A DNA stretch of 64,000 nt from Firmicutes bacterium OM04-13BH (GTDB lineage Bacteria; Bacillota; Clostridia; Lachnospirales; Lachnospiraceae): positions 1-64,000 of the forward strand of contig QULP01000004.1 of the NCBI GenBank assembly GCA_003481745.1, written 5' to 3'. Shown here piece after piece: positions 17,617 through 27,196 of this stretch (position 1 is its first letter; each line of letters starts with the position of its first letter). The notes under the pieces were generated by a model. That model made no database searches. It had not been told where the DNA came from and saw only the letters and a list, made by a program, of their open reading frames with translations. The translations under genes and the position numbers were made by a program.

Positions 17617-18633
17617 TTAATCATCATAACCATTCGGGTTATTAGACTGCCATCTCCAGGAATCTTCACACATTTCTTTGATTCCATATTCTGCGGTCCA
17701 TCCAAGTTCTTCTTTTGCTTTTTCTGCACTTGAATAGCAGGTTGCAATATCTCCAGGACGACGTGCTTTAATAACATAAGGAATTTTTACACCTGTTGCA
17801 GCTTCAAAGTTCTTTACGATATCAAGTACGCTGTAACCTTTTCCAGTTCCTAAGTTATAAATCTTAAGACCTGCTTTTTCTTCAATTTTCTTAAGTGCTT
17901 TTACATGTCCTTTTGCAAGGTCTACCACATGGATGTAATCACGTACTCCTGTTCCATCCGGTGTATCGTAATCATTTCCGAATACACCCAGCTCTTTTAA
18001 TTTTCCTACTGCTACTTGAGTGATGTATGGCATTAAATTATTCGGAATACCGTTTGGATTTTCTCCGATTGTTCCGCTCTTATGTGCTCCGATTGGATTG
18101 AAATAACGAAGCAGTACTACGTTCCATTCAGGGTCTGCTTTCTGAATATCGGTTAAAATCTGTTCCAGCATAGATTTTGTCCATCCATAAGGATTGGTAC
18201 ACTGTCCTTTCGGGCATTCTTCTGTAATTGGAACAAATGCAGGATCTCCATATACTGTTGCGGAGGAAGAGAAAATAATATTTTTTACTCCATGTTTTCT
18301 CATTACATCAACTAAAGTTAAAGTACCTGCAATGTTATTTTCATAATATTCCCACGGTTTTGCCACGGATTCACCAACTGCTTTTAAACCTGCAAAATGA
18401 ATACAGGAATCGATGGATTCTTTCTCAAATACTTCATTTAATGCATCTCTGTCAAGAATATCTGCTTTATAGAAAGTCACCGGTTTTCCTGTGATTTTTT
18501 CTACTCTCTCCAGTGATTTTTCACTCGCATTACTTAAGTTATCTAAAACAACCACATCATAGCCTGCGCTCTGCAGTTCTACTACGGTATGGCTTCCAAT
18601 ATATCCTGCTCCACCTGTTACTAAAATTGCCAT
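17617..18633 (-). CDS. galE: UDP-glucose 4-epimerase
   Basis: A 338-residue short-chain dehydrogenase that interconverts UDP-glucose and UDP-galactose using bound NAD (Leloir pathway and cell-surface sugar supply). It has the Rossmann motif [11 protein letters not shown] (residues 6-16), the SSSATVYG serine region, the catalytic YGWTK (Tyr and Lys about residues 150-154) and RYFNPIGAH. Length is normal. A strong GGAGG precedes the start. It lies about 100 bp downstream of a sugar-phosphate nucleotidyltransferase gene on the same strand, which suggests a shared role in UDP-hexose metabolism. Confidence 0.95.
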   Translation of the reverse strand: MAILVTGGAGYIGSHTVVELQSAGYDVVVLDNLSNASEKSLERVEKITGKPVTFYKADILDRDALNEVFEKESIDSCIHFAGLKAVGESVAKPWEYYENNIAGTLTLVDVMRKHGVKNIIFSSSATVYGDPAFVPITEECPKGQCTNPYGWTKSMLEQILTDIQKADPEWNVVLLRYFNPIGAHKSGTIGENPNGIPNNLMPYITQVAVGKLKELGVFGNDYDTPDGTGVRDYIHVVDLAKGHVKALKKIEEKAGLKIYNLGTGKGYSVLDIVKNFEAATGVKIPYVIKARRPGDIATCYSSAEKAKEELGWTAEYGIKEMCEDSWRWQSNNPNGYDD

Positions 18634-18734
18634 TTGTTGTTCCTCCTTCTAAAACCTCTAAGTTTTCTGTTTAGAAACATCTTTTATGTTCTATATTACT
18701 TTACCATTTTTTTTTGAAAAAGAAAAGCCTTAAT

Positions 18735-19658
18735 TTATTTTTCCCATAAATATTCCGGATACAGACCTTCTGCTTTCATACGTTTAATTGCAGCCACAAC
18801 TACCGGTTTGTCTTCTTTATAGGTTACACCATACCATTTATCTGTAGATTTTAAAACCTGAACAGTCGCTTTTTCTTCTGCCAGCAGTTCTCCGACTACA
18901 GAAGGCAGAAAGTATTCACATTTTAACGGATTCTTTTCCAGATTTTCTTCTAAGAATTTCGGAAAACGATTTTTTAACTCTGTCAGCATACTCGGTGTAA
19001 ATCCCCACATATTCATGGATACAATACTGTCATTTGGAAGTGCTGTCCATGTTTTTCCATCATCTTCTGTATATTCTGCCTGTTCTCCATGTTTTTCAAT
19101 ACGGGTTCTCTCACAGATTCCTACCAGATGACCGTTTTCATCCGTCTCGCAGACTCCTCTTGCCACATGTCCGTTTTCGGTCAATGTATTTTCCAGCACA
19201 TAGCCAACCATAGTATAGCGGTATTTTTCATCGTCTTCGTGTGTGGTTAAGAAATCATAGATTACCTGGAACGCATGAGAACCATAATAGTCATCTGCAT
19301 TGATAACTGCAAACGGAGCATCCACTTCGTTGATACAGCTTAAGATAGCATGACCTGTTCCAAATGGTTTGATACGTCCTTCCGGAACGGTAAATCCCTC
19401 CGGAATATTTTCCAGTTTCTGATAGACATAACTTACATCAATCACTTTGCTTAAGCGGTCACCGATTGCTGCTTTAAAGTCTTTTTCATTTTCCTCTTTT
19501 ATAATAAATACTACTTTTTTAAATCCTGCTTTTACTGCGTCGTAAATGGAAAAGTCCATAATGATATGACCCTGTTCATCTACCGGGTCAATCTGTTTTA
19601 ATCCTCCGTAGCGGCTTCCCATTCCTGCTGCCATAACGACCAATACCGGATTTTTCAT
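18735..19658 (-). CDS. Sugar-phosphate nucleotidyltransferase
   Basis: A 307-residue nucleotidyltransferase with the GT-A-like start VVMAAGMGSRYGGLKQIDPV (signature G-x-G-x-R followed by K-Q), and the metal/nucleotide site INADDYYG near residue 121. The family makes NDP-sugars from NTP and sugar 1-phosphates. Being next to galE, a UTP-hexose-1-phosphate uridylyltransferase role is plausible, for example in using galactose or lacto-N-biose, but the substrate cannot be read from sequence. Good ribosome site AGGAGG upstream of the ATG. Confidence 0.85.
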   Translation of the reverse strand: MKNPVLVVMAAGMGSRYGGLKQIDPVDEQGHIIMDFSIYDAVKAGFKKVVFIIKEENEKDFKAAIGDRLSKVIDVSYVYQKLENIPEGFTVPEGRIKPFGTGHAILSCINEVDAPFAVINADDYYGSHAFQVIYDFLTTHEDDEKYRYTMVGYVLENTLTENGHVARGVCETDENGHLVGICERTRIEKHGEQAEYTEDDGKTWTALPNDSIVSMNMWGFTPSMLTELKNRFPKFLEENLEKNPLKCEYFLPSVVGELLAEEKATVQVLKSTDKWYGVTYKEDKPVVVAAIKRMKAEGLYPEYLWEK

Positions 19659-19801
19659 AATCTATTTCCTCCTTATAAAATCATCAGATTTCTTTCTAAT
19701 TTTACCACATAACTATCTGTATCGTAAAGCTGACTTGAATTTCTCAACGAAAAAAGAGCCATTTCTTCTAATTTCGATTCTTATTTATTTTATATGATGC
19801 T

Positions 19802-19990
19802 AGGGTCAAAAGGTCAAAAAGCCGTTCATGCTTGCATGATAAGGCTTTTGAACTTGGGACCCGCCAAACATGAGAAAGTAGCGATTTACGTAGTAAATCA
19901 GCGGATTTCGAATGTTTGCAGAATTGCGGGAGCTGCTTCGCAGCGGAGCAATTCGTAGGCATCAGTTGGGGGCAAAATACCTTTTGACCC
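19802..19990. repeat. MITE-like element with 12-bp terminal inverted repeats
   Basis: A 189-bp unit bounded by GGGTCAAAAGGT (19802-19813) and ACCTTTTGACCC (19979-19990). Inside are three hairpins in a row: AAAAGCC...GGCTTTT around an inner TCATGC/GCATGA, GATTTAC/GTAAATC, and GAATTGC...GCAATTC around an inner GCTGC/GCAGC. It carries no convincing ORF and fills most of the 349-bp gap between the nucleotidyltransferase and the CPBP gene. No clear target-site duplication is visible. Confidence 0.7.
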
Positions 19991-20007
19991 CAATATCTTT
20001 ATATTAA

Positions 20008-20727
20008 TTAAAGCAGACTTAAAAGCTGTCCACTGAAATTAATTACAAAATGTAAATACATCGATGCTTTCAAAGTTCCATAACGTTTTACTACAGCACC
20101 AAGTACCATCCCCAATAAAAACGCATAGATTCCCTGTACCAGATTCAGATGAATCATACCAAAATAAAATGCCTGAATGATATTTGCTACCCAGAATGGA
20201 AACTCTTTTCTTAAAATCACAAGGCAGAGCCCCCTCATAAGCATTTCCTCTACAATCGGTGCCGTAATCACCACATAAAATACAGAAAAGAGACTCGGAT
20301 TTCCACTTCCCAAATTCTCCATTACTTTTGTATAATTCTGCATCAAATCCGGTCGAACGATATACACAAGATTCAAAAGAAAACTGATTGCAAACTGGAC
20401 AAAAATTCCTAATACTGCAAGTTTTAAAAGAACCGACAGATTCAAATTCTTTTGTTGATTCCAGACCGGATATTTTCCGCCTGCCCGCATCCGTTTATAC
20501 CAGAATACCCCAATCACAAAAAATATAAGGTATGCCAGAATACTAATCAGGTACAGCCCTTCCTGCTCTAAAAATCCAGAAAGCCAGTTACCAAATACTG
20601 TTCCTGACACTGCAGTCATTCCAAGCATTCCTGTAAAAGTACAGCCACATGAAACAAGAATTTCTATTATAAAATAAACTGCAATCGGCGTCAGACTTAA
20701 TAATAATGTCTTTATCTTTCTGCTCAT
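20008..20727 (-). CDS. CPBP family intramembrane glutamic endopeptidase
   Basis: A 239-residue integral membrane protein with about seven or eight hydrophobic segments and the CPBP (CAAX protease and bacteriocin-processing) motifs: VEEMLMRGL (EExxxR), FGMIHLN (FxxxH) and HFVINFSG. These supply the catalytic Glu and metal-binding or polarizing His residues. Family members process peptides or confer immunity to bacteriocins, but the target here is unknown. Its start overlaps the proA stop by 4 bp, so it is translationally coupled to proA, an odd pairing with no obvious metabolic logic. Confidence 0.85.
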   Translation of the reverse strand: MSRKIKTLLLSLTPIAVYFIIEILVSCGCTFTGMLGMTAVSGTVFGNWLSGFLEQEGLYLISILAYLIFFVIGVFWYKRMRAGGKYPVWNQQKNLNLSVLLKLAVLGIFVQFAISFLLNLVYIVRPDLMQNYTKVMENLGSGNPSLFSVFYVVITAPIVEEMLMRGLCLVILRKEFPFWVANIIQAFYFGMIHLNLVQGIYAFLLGMVLGAVVKRYGTLKASMYLHFVINFSGQLLSLL

Positions 20728-22001
20728 AATTCTTTAAAGTGAAACTGGCTGTTTCCCTGTGCATAATCTGCCACAATCTGTCCCTGTCCGTATAATTTAT
20801 ATTTATAAGTAACAAGCCCCTCCAGTCCAACCGGACCTCTTGCGTGAATCTTTCCTGTACTGATTCCTACTTCCGCTCCAAATCCATAACGGAATCCGTC
20901 CGCAAATCGGGTGGAACAGTTTTGATAAACCCCTGCGGAATCCACTAACTGCATAAATTTTTCTGCAATTTCCTGATTTTCTGTAAGAATACAATCCGTA
21001 TGATGAGAACCATAATGATTGATATGTGCAATCGCTTCTTCTTCGTCTTCTACCAGTTTAACTGAAAGCACCAAATCCAGATATTCTGTATGAAATTCTT
21101 CTTCTCCCATCACTTCACAAGAAATGATTTCACTAACTTCTTTTGTTCCACGAATTTTCACTCCTGCCTCTTTTAAAGCAGTTTCAAGTTCCGGTAAAAA
21201 TTCTTTTGCAATTTCTCTGTGAACCAATAAGGTTTCCACCGCATTGCAGGCTGCCGTATATTGAGTCTTTGCATCCACAATCACCGGAATGGCTTTCTTT
21301 TTGTCATATTCTTTGTCTACATAAATATGGCAGACACCATCTGCATGTCCCATAACCGGAATCTTTGTATGATTCATAATATACTGAACAAAAGAATTGG
21401 AACCTCTTGGAATCAATAAATCGACCGATTCATGACAGGATAAGAGTTCATCAATCTCATTATGTTGTTCTGCCTGAAGCATACAGCCTTCCGGCACTCC
21501 GACCGAAGTTGCTGCCTTATAAATAATATCAAACAAAATCTTATTGGTTCTTGCAGTTTCTTTTCCACCTTTTAAGATAGCGCAGTTTCCGCTTTTTAAG
21601 CAAAGCGAAGAAATCTGAACCAGCGCATCCGGTCTTGCCTCAAAGATAATTCCAATCACGCCAATCGGACAACTCACACGATAAAGATTTAGTCCATCAT
21701 CTAACTGTCGTGCCAGCTGTACTTTTCCAAGCGGATCCGGCAGTTTGATTAATTCGCTGATTCCGTTTACTACATCCATCAGTTTGTGTTCATCAAATTT
21801 CAGGCGTTTTTTCACCGCCGGTGCGATTCCCATTTTTTCTGCAGCTTCCATGTCTTTTTTATTTTCCAGAAAAATTGCTTCCCTATTCAAAAGGAGAGCC
21901 TCCTTTACCTTTTCAAGTGCCAGATTTCTCTGCGCTTCTGAAAGTCCCGCCAGCTTTGGGCTGTCCTGCTTCATCTTTTTTGTTGCCTCTTTCATATTCA
22001 T
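20724..22001 (-). CDS. proA: Glutamate-5-semialdehyde dehydrogenase
   Basis: ProA reduces gamma-glutamyl phosphate to glutamate semialdehyde in proline synthesis. The 425-residue protein contains the family signature around VDAKTQYTAACNAVETLLVH (the AACNAxET region with the catalytic cysteine) and the nucleotide-binding GVIGIIFEARPDA and KGGKETARTN. Length and motifs are standard. The usual partner proB is not adjacent; instead a CPBP protease gene overlaps its 3' end. Confidence 0.95.
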   Translation of the reverse strand: MNMKEATKKMKQDSPKLAGLSEAQRNLALEKVKEALLLNREAIFLENKKDMEAAEKMGIAPAVKKRLKFDEHKLMDVVNGISELIKLPDPLGKVQLARQLDDGLNLYRVSCPIGVIGIIFEARPDALVQISSLCLKSGNCAILKGGKETARTNKILFDIIYKAATSVGVPEGCMLQAEQHNEIDELLSCHESVDLLIPRGSNSFVQYIMNHTKIPVMGHADGVCHIYVDKEYDKKKAIPVIVDAKTQYTAACNAVETLLVHREIAKEFLPELETALKEAGVKIRGTKEVSEIISCEVMGEEEFHTEYLDLVLSVKLVEDEEEAIAHINHYGSHHTDCILTENQEIAEKFMQLVDSAGVYQNCSTRFADGFRYGFGAEVGISTGKIHARGPVGLEGLVTYKYKLYGQGQIVADYAQGNSQFHFKEL

Positions 22002-22189
22002 ACTGCCGATTCCTCCTGATTTTCGGGGATAATTTTACTTCTTACCGCTCATTATAGCTCGAATTTTCTCTGCTTGCAATCCCAATTGGAACAAAGTACA
22101 TCATGTACCCAATTTTACCAAATGAAAATCTAAATTTTTTCATGATCCTTATTTAAAAATAGACATAGCAGTGCTATAATGTTCACACG

Positions 22190-22208
22190 GCATATCATAG
22201 TGATATGC
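22190..22208. promoter_or_regulatory. Inverted repeat in the trkA leader
   Basis: GCATATCA (22190-22197) and TGATATGC (22201-22208) form a perfect 8-bp inverted repeat just downstream of a TATAAT (22175-22180), placed where an operator or early RNA hairpin would be. No good -35 hexamer is seen. Confidence 0.4.
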
Positions 22209-22239
22209 AATTTTTCATATTCTTTAATTGGAGGATTTT

Positions 22240-23598
22240 ATGAACATTATTATAGTAGGGTGTGGAAAAGTCGGACGCACCCTTGCCGAACAACTCAGCA
22301 ATGAAAAGCATAATATCGTCATTGTTGATATTATTGAGAAAAAAATTCAAGATACTACCGAAGACATCGATATTATGGGATTTCTCGGAAATGCATCAAG
22401 TATCAATACCCTTCTCGATGCCGGAATTGAAACAGCAGACCTTTTAATTGCCGTGACCGGTTCTGACGAACTAAACCTGCTTTGCTGCCTGATTGCAAAA
22501 AAGGTAAGCAAATGCCACACTATCGCAAGAGTGCGCAATCCGGTCTACAGCAAAGAACTTGGATTTATCAAGCAGAGTCTCGGAATTTCCATGATTATTA
22601 ATCCGGAACATGCTGCTGCGATTGAAATTGCACGTATCTTACGTTTTCCATCCGCAATTAAAATCGACACTTTTGCCAAAGGCCGTGTGGAATTATTAAA
22701 ATTTAAAATCAAACCGGAATTTAAATTAAACAATATGTCCGTTATGGAATTTGGTGAACGCTATAAAAACCTGATTCTGATCGGCGCAGTCGAACGTGGA
22801 GAAGAAGTCAGTATTCCATCCGGTAATTTTATTTTAAAGGATAATGATATTGTGTCTGTCATCGCTTCACCAATCAACTCCGCTTTGTTCTTTAAAAAAA
22901 TCGGAATCCATACACATCAGGTAAAAAGCACCATGATTGTAGGCGGTGGTACTCTTTCTTATTATCTTGCCAAGATTCTCTTAAGCATGAAAATTCGTGT
23001 TTTAATTGTGGAATCCAACGCCGCCCGCTGTGAACAGTTAAGTGAATTATTACCGGACGCTACCATTATCCACGGAGACGGAACCGATAAAAATCTGCTC
23101 TTGGAAGAAGGATTGACCCGTGTGGAATCTTTTGTTACTTTAACTAATCTGGATGAAGAAAACATCCTGCTTTCTTTATTTGCCAAGAAAAACAGTAATG
23201 CAAAATTAGTTTCAAAAGTAAACCGGATTGCGTTTGATGATATCATTGAAGGTCTTGATATCGGAAGTGTGATTTATCCCAAATATATTACTGCCGATTA
23301 TATTCTTCAATATGTCCGTGCCATGCAGAACAGTATCGGAAGCAATGTGGAAACCCTTTATCAGATTCTTGATAATAAAGCAGAAGCTCTTGAATTTTCC
23401 ATCCACGATGACTGTCCGTTTTTAAATATCCCGCTGGCTGACTTAGATATCCGCGACAACCTCTTAGTTGCCTGCATTAACCGAAATGGTGTCATCCTGA
23501 TTCCAAGAGGTCAGGACTCGATTCAGGCAAAAGATACAGTCGTTGTTGTCACTACAATAAAAGGACTCAATGATATTCAGGATATCCTGAAAAAATAG
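22240..23598 (+). CDS. trkA: Trk potassium transporter regulatory subunit TrkA
   Basis: TrkA is the cytosolic NAD(H)-binding gating ring of the TrkH potassium channel. The roughly 452-residue protein has two RCK modules: RCK_N1 starts MNIIIVGCGKVGRTLAEQL, and RCK_N2 starts near residue 225 with TMIVGGGTLSYYLAKIL. Each is followed by a TrkA_C domain. I chose the ATG at 22240 because TTGGAGG lies 5 nt upstream. trkH follows 31 bp downstream, so the two form an operon. Confidence 0.95.
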   Translation: MNIIIVGCGKVGRTLAEQLSNEKHNIVIVDIIEKKIQDTTEDIDIMGFLGNASSINTLLDAGIETADLLIAVTGSDELNLLCCLIAKKVSKCHTIARVRNPVYSKELGFIKQSLGISMIINPEHAAAIEIARILRFPSAIKIDTFAKGRVELLKFKIKPEFKLNNMSVMEFGERYKNLILIGAVERGEEVSIPSGNFILKDNDIVSVIASPINSALFFKKIGIHTHQVKSTMIVGGGTLSYYLAKILLSMKIRVLIVESNAARCEQLSELLPDATIIHGDGTDKNLLLEEGLTRVESFVTLTNLDEENILLSLFAKKNSNAKLVSKVNRIAFDDIIEGLDIGSVIYPKYITADYILQYVRAMQNSIGSNVETLYQILDNKAEALEFSIHDDCPFLNIPLADLDIRDNLLVACINRNGVILIPRGQDSIQAKDTVVVVTTIKGLNDIQDILKK

Positions 23599-23629
23599 TT
23601 TACTTTATTACTAAAAGGAAAATCAAATT

Positions 23630-25078
23630 ATGAATTATTCGATTATTGCTTATATCATTGGATGGATTTTAAACTTTGAAGCTTTATTTATGGCACTTCC
23701 CTGTATAACTGCAATTTTCTACCATGAACATTCCGGCTGGGCATTTTTCTTATCTGCTATGTTCTGCCTCTTAATTGGAATTCCACTGGTACAGAAAAAG
23801 ACAAAAAATAAAATCTTTTATACCAGAGAGGGCTGTGTTACAGTTGCACTAAGCTGGATTATCCTTAGTATTATGGGTGCACTTCCATTTTTAATTGGCG
23901 GTGTTATTTCAAATCCAATTGATGCCGTATTTGAAACCGTCTCCGGTTTTACGACTACCGGTGCAAGTATTCTTCTGGATGTAGAATCTCTTCCAAAGTG
24001 CATGTTAATGTGGCGAAGTTTTACTCACTGGATTGGCGGTATGGGTGTTCTGGTCTTTATTCTCTGCCTGCTTCCATTAACAGGAGGTGACGGCGGTTAT
24101 CATGTCAACCTGATGAAAGCCGAAAGCCCTGGACCATCTGTCAGTAAACTCGTTCCTCAGGTTCAGTCTACTGCCAAAATTTTATATTCGATTTATCTGA
24201 CTTTAACCGTTATCGAATTTGTATTACTTTTATTTGGTAAAATGTCTGTTTTTGATGCACTTACCACCTCATTTGGTACAGCCGGAACCGGTGGGTTTGG
24301 CATTAAAAATGACAGTATAGCGGGTTACTCGCCTTATATTCAATATGTAGTTACGATATTTATGATTTTATTTGGAATTAATTTCAGTGCTTATTTCCTG
24401 CTTTTAAGCAAGAAACTCAGACAGGCAATCCATATGGAAGAAGTACGCTGGTATCTGATTATCATCTTTGCTTCCATTGTCTTTATTTCTTTTAATGCAA
24501 GAGCAATGTTTTCTACTTTAGAAGAAACCATAAGACATGTCTCATTTCAGGTAGCTTCGGTTATTACGACAACTGGTTTTGCTACAACGGACTTTGATTT
24601 GTGGCCGGAATTTTCACGTACGATTCTGGTTATTTTAATGTTTATTGGTGCTTGTGCCGGAAGTACCGGTGGTGGAATCAAGGTTTCCAGATTTATTTTA
24701 TTAATCAAGACCATGAAAAAAGAACTTCACACTTACCTGCATCCAAGAAGTGTAAGAAAAATTCAGCTGGATGGCAAAGTGGTAGAACACAATGTCCTTC
24801 GTTCTACGAATGTTTATATGATTGCCTATATTCTGATTTTTGTGGCCTCGGTTTTACTAATCAGCCTTGATAACTTTGACCTTACCACAAACTTTACAGC
24901 AGTTTCTGCAACCTTAAATAATATCGGTCCGGGGCTTGAACTGGTTGGACCGACCCAGAACTTTAGCCTCTTTTCCAATGGAAGCAAGCTGATTTTGATT
25001 TTTGATATGCTTGCGGGACGTCTGGAATTGTTCCCACTTTTACTTTTATTTGTAAGAGATTCCTGGAGAAGATTTTAA
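23630..25078 (+). CDS. trkH: Trk potassium transporter membrane subunit TrkH
   Basis: A 482-residue channel-like K+ uptake subunit with about ten to twelve membrane segments and four pore-loop repeats. The selectivity-filter-like sequences include SGFTTTGASILL, FGTAGTGGFGIKN, VITTTGFATTDF and LNNIGPGLELVG. It acts with TrkA, encoded immediately upstream. AAAGGAAAATC before the ATG is a modest ribosome site. The gene ends at a bidirectional terminator shared with the convergent sensor-kinase gene. Confidence 0.95.
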   Translation: MNYSIIAYIIGWILNFEALFMALPCITAIFYHEHSGWAFFLSAMFCLLIGIPLVQKKTKNKIFYTREGCVTVALSWIILSIMGALPFLIGGVISNPIDAVFETVSGFTTTGASILLDVESLPKCMLMWRSFTHWIGGMGVLVFILCLLPLTGGDGGYHVNLMKAESPGPSVSKLVPQVQSTAKILYSIYLTLTVIEFVLLLFGKMSVFDALTTSFGTAGTGGFGIKNDSIAGYSPYIQYVVTIFMILFGINFSAYFLLLSKKLRQAIHMEEVRWYLIIIFASIVFISFNARAMFSTLEETIRHVSFQVASVITTTGFATTDFDLWPEFSRTILVILMFIGACAGSTGGGIKVSRFILLIKTMKKELHTYLHPRSVRKIQLDGKVVEHNVLRSTNVYMIAYILIFVASVLLISLDNFDLTTNFTAVSATLNNIGPGLELVGPTQNFSLFSNGSKLILIFDMLAGRLELFPLLLLFVRDSWRRF

Positions 25079-25111
25079 CCGAATAAAAGAAGTCTTCCTC
25101 ACTGAAATACC

Positions 25112-25157
25112 AAAAAAGCAGATGAACATCACTTCTGATGAACATCTGCTTTTTTTA
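25112..25157. terminator. Bidirectional terminator between trkH and the sensor kinase
   Basis: AAAAAAGCAGATG and CATCTGCTTTTTTT form a stem flanked by A and T runs, so it works on both strands; an inner ATCA/TGAT pairing extends it. The last codons of the kinase gene lie inside it. Confidence 0.85.
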
Positions 25158-26484
25158 ATATCAATATAATCTTTGTTCCTCTTTCCGGCTCACTGTCAAT
25201 TTCAATCCTTGCATCATGGAGAATTGCCCCATGTTTTACAATCGAAAGTCCAAGTCCTGTGCCTCCGGTCTTTTTTGAATGACTCTTATCTACACGATAG
25301 AACCGCTCAAAAATACGCTCCTGTTCTTCTTTTTTAATTCCAATTCCATTATCTTCAATAGAAATTTGCACCTGATTTTGATTCTTCTTAACCTTTACTT
25401 TTACATAACCACCTTCATGATTATATTTAATCGCATTATCTGCCACATTATACATCATTTCATATAAGATATGGCGCACTCCATTTACTATTGTCTGTTT
25501 TTCTGCTTCCACAGACAGCTTAATCTTTCGTTTTTCTGCTTCCACAAGCAAAGTCGTGCCGATTTCTTCTGCCAGTTCACTGACATCTACCAATTCAAAC
25601 GGCATGCTGATTCCCTCATCCAATTTTGAAATCTCAATAATGTCCTGTACCAGATTCGTCAGTCTGCTTGCCTCTTCATAGATTCGTCCGGCAAAATCAG
25701 GCACTTTATCCGGCGGAACCATGTTATTTTTCATAATCTCCGCATAGCCGGAAATTGACATCAACGGTGTTTTTAATTCATGAGAAACATTTGCAGAAAA
25801 TTCTTTGCGAACTTCTTCTGCTTTTTTTAGTTCTTCCAGCTGTTGTTTCAACTGATGATTCTGGTCGTCAATTCTTACCAGCAGTGGTCTCAGTTCTTCA
25901 TATGCTACACTGGAAAGTGGTTCTTCTAAATCCAGCTGGTTAATCGGTTTAATTAATTTTGAAGTCTGTTTTTCAACTAATAAGAAGGCAAATGCCAAAA
26001 TTACAATCAGCAGGATTCCCATCAAAAAAAGCCCGGAAAACATGGTTTGAAATACACTGTCTGTCGTTTTTGCCACACGCACCAGCCGCCCATCATCTAA
26101 TCTCAGGGCATAATAAAAGGTCTTTTTTGATAAGGTTTCCGAGAAACGAACGGTTTCTCCTTCCCCTTCTTCCATCGCCTGTTTTACTTCCGGACGATCC
26201 TTATGATTTCCCATTGTTGCAGAATCTTCTTCCGAATCATACTGAACAGTTCCGTCTTCATTTAATATGGTGATTCTGCTGGTTGTAAGTGTTCCTGCCT
26301 GTTCTTCCCATCCACTGTCTGTCGTCTGCTCTAAAAGCAGACGGACGTACTGCGCTTCATTTCGTACGTCCTGTTCCATCCATTCATTTGTTTTTACATA
26401 CATGATGACGCTTGCTGACACGAAGGTCAGCACCATCGAGAGAATAATCATAAACCCTACATAATTTAAGATTCTTTTTCTCAT
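25129..26484 (-). CDS. phoR: PhoR-like sensor histidine kinase
   Basis: A 451-residue membrane kinase with two membrane segments (about 8-30 and 150-172) around an extracytoplasmic sensor domain and a short linker/coiled-coil region. HisKA carries the phosphorylated His in SHELKTPLMSISGYAE. The HATPase domain shows NAIKYN, DNGIGI and GTGLGLSIV. The start overlaps the response-regulator stop by 4 bp. Being downstream of a Na/Pi symporter behind a Pho box, it most likely senses phosphate status as PhoR. The phosphate role is inferred from context; the kinase assignment is certain. Confidence 0.88.
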   Translation of the reverse strand: MRKRILNYVGFMIILSMVLTFVSASVIMYVKTNEWMEQDVRNEAQYVRLLLEQTTDSGWEEQAGTLTTSRITILNEDGTVQYDSEEDSATMGNHKDRPEVKQAMEEGEGETVRFSETLSKKTFYYALRLDDGRLVRVAKTTDSVFQTMFSGLFLMGILLIVILAFAFLLVEKQTSKLIKPINQLDLEEPLSSVAYEELRPLLVRIDDQNHQLKQQLEELKKAEEVRKEFSANVSHELKTPLMSISGYAEIMKNNMVPPDKVPDFAGRIYEEASRLTNLVQDIIEISKLDEGISMPFELVDVSELAEEIGTTLLVEAEKRKIKLSVEAEKQTIVNGVRHILYEMMYNVADNAIKYNHEGGYVKVKVKKNQNQVQISIEDNGIGIKKEEQERIFERFYRVDKSHSKKTGGTGLGLSIVKHGAILHDARIEIDSEPERGTKIILILKKADVHQK

Positions 26485-27155
26485 TTTCTGTCTCCAATTC
26501 GATATCCTACCCCTCGGATAGTCTCAATCAATGCTCCTGATCCTTCGAGTTTCTGTCTCAATGTCCGAATGTGTACATCTACTGTTCGAGTTTCTCCATC
26601 AAAATCATACCCCCAGATATGTTCCAGCAGTTTATCACGAGTTAACACAATTCCCTGATTTTCCATCAGATAACGGAGCATTTCAAATTCTTTGTATGTC
26701 AGCTCCACCTGACGTTCTCCATCTAATACCTGGTGGCGTTCCACATCAATTGAAAGATTTCCACAGCTTAAAAGTGTATCTTTCATCTGTTTTTTGCTCC
26801 TTCTGAGTACTGCTTTTACTCTGGAGATAAACTCCATCATTCCAAATGGCTTTGTAATATAATCGTCTGCTCCACTATCGAGTCCACGCACTTTATCATA
26901 CTCTGCTTCTTTTGCAGTCACCATAATCACCGGAATATCTCTGGTCTTCGGATCTTTTTTTAACTTTTCAAGAATGCTGTATCCGTCCTGACCCGGAAGC
27001 ATAATATCCAGCAGAATCAAATCCGGCAATTCTTTTTCCAGACATCGGAATAATTCTTTTCCTTCCTGAATTCCTATTGCTTCAAATCCTGTTGTTTCTA
27101 ATGTATATACTAACAACTCACGAATATTTCTTTCATCTTCTACACAATAAATCAT
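26481..27155 (-). CDS. phoP: PhoP/PhoB-like response regulator
   Basis: A 224-residue OmpR/PhoB-family regulator. The receiver domain has the acidic pair in CVEDERN, the phosphorylated Asp50 in LLDIMLPG, and the switch Thr and Lys in VTAKEA and YITKPFG. The winged-helix domain follows (YKEFEMLRYLMENQGIVLTRDKLLEHIWG, and RTVDVHIRTLRQKL). It is 42 bp downstream of the Na/Pi symporter gene and overlaps the kinase gene. TTTACA-type direct repeats upstream of the operon match what this family binds, implying autoregulation. Confidence 0.9.
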   Translation of the reverse strand: MIYCVEDERNIRELLVYTLETTGFEAIGIQEGKELFRCLEKELPDLILLDIMLPGQDGYSILEKLKKDPKTRDIPVIMVTAKEAEYDKVRGLDSGADDYITKPFGMMEFISRVKAVLRRSKKQMKDTLLSCGNLSIDVERHQVLDGERQVELTYKEFEMLRYLMENQGIVLTRDKLLEHIWGYDFDGETRTVDVHIRTLRQKLEGSGALIETIRGVGYRIGDRK

Positions 27156-27196
27156 ACTTCCACCTCTTCTGGTTTTTCTCTACCAGAAAAGTATAC

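Noticed and set aside
22060-22239. Riboswitch in the trkA leader
   Set aside because: Only a small 8-bp inverted repeat is present; no recognisable cyclic-di-AMP or other riboswitch core was found.
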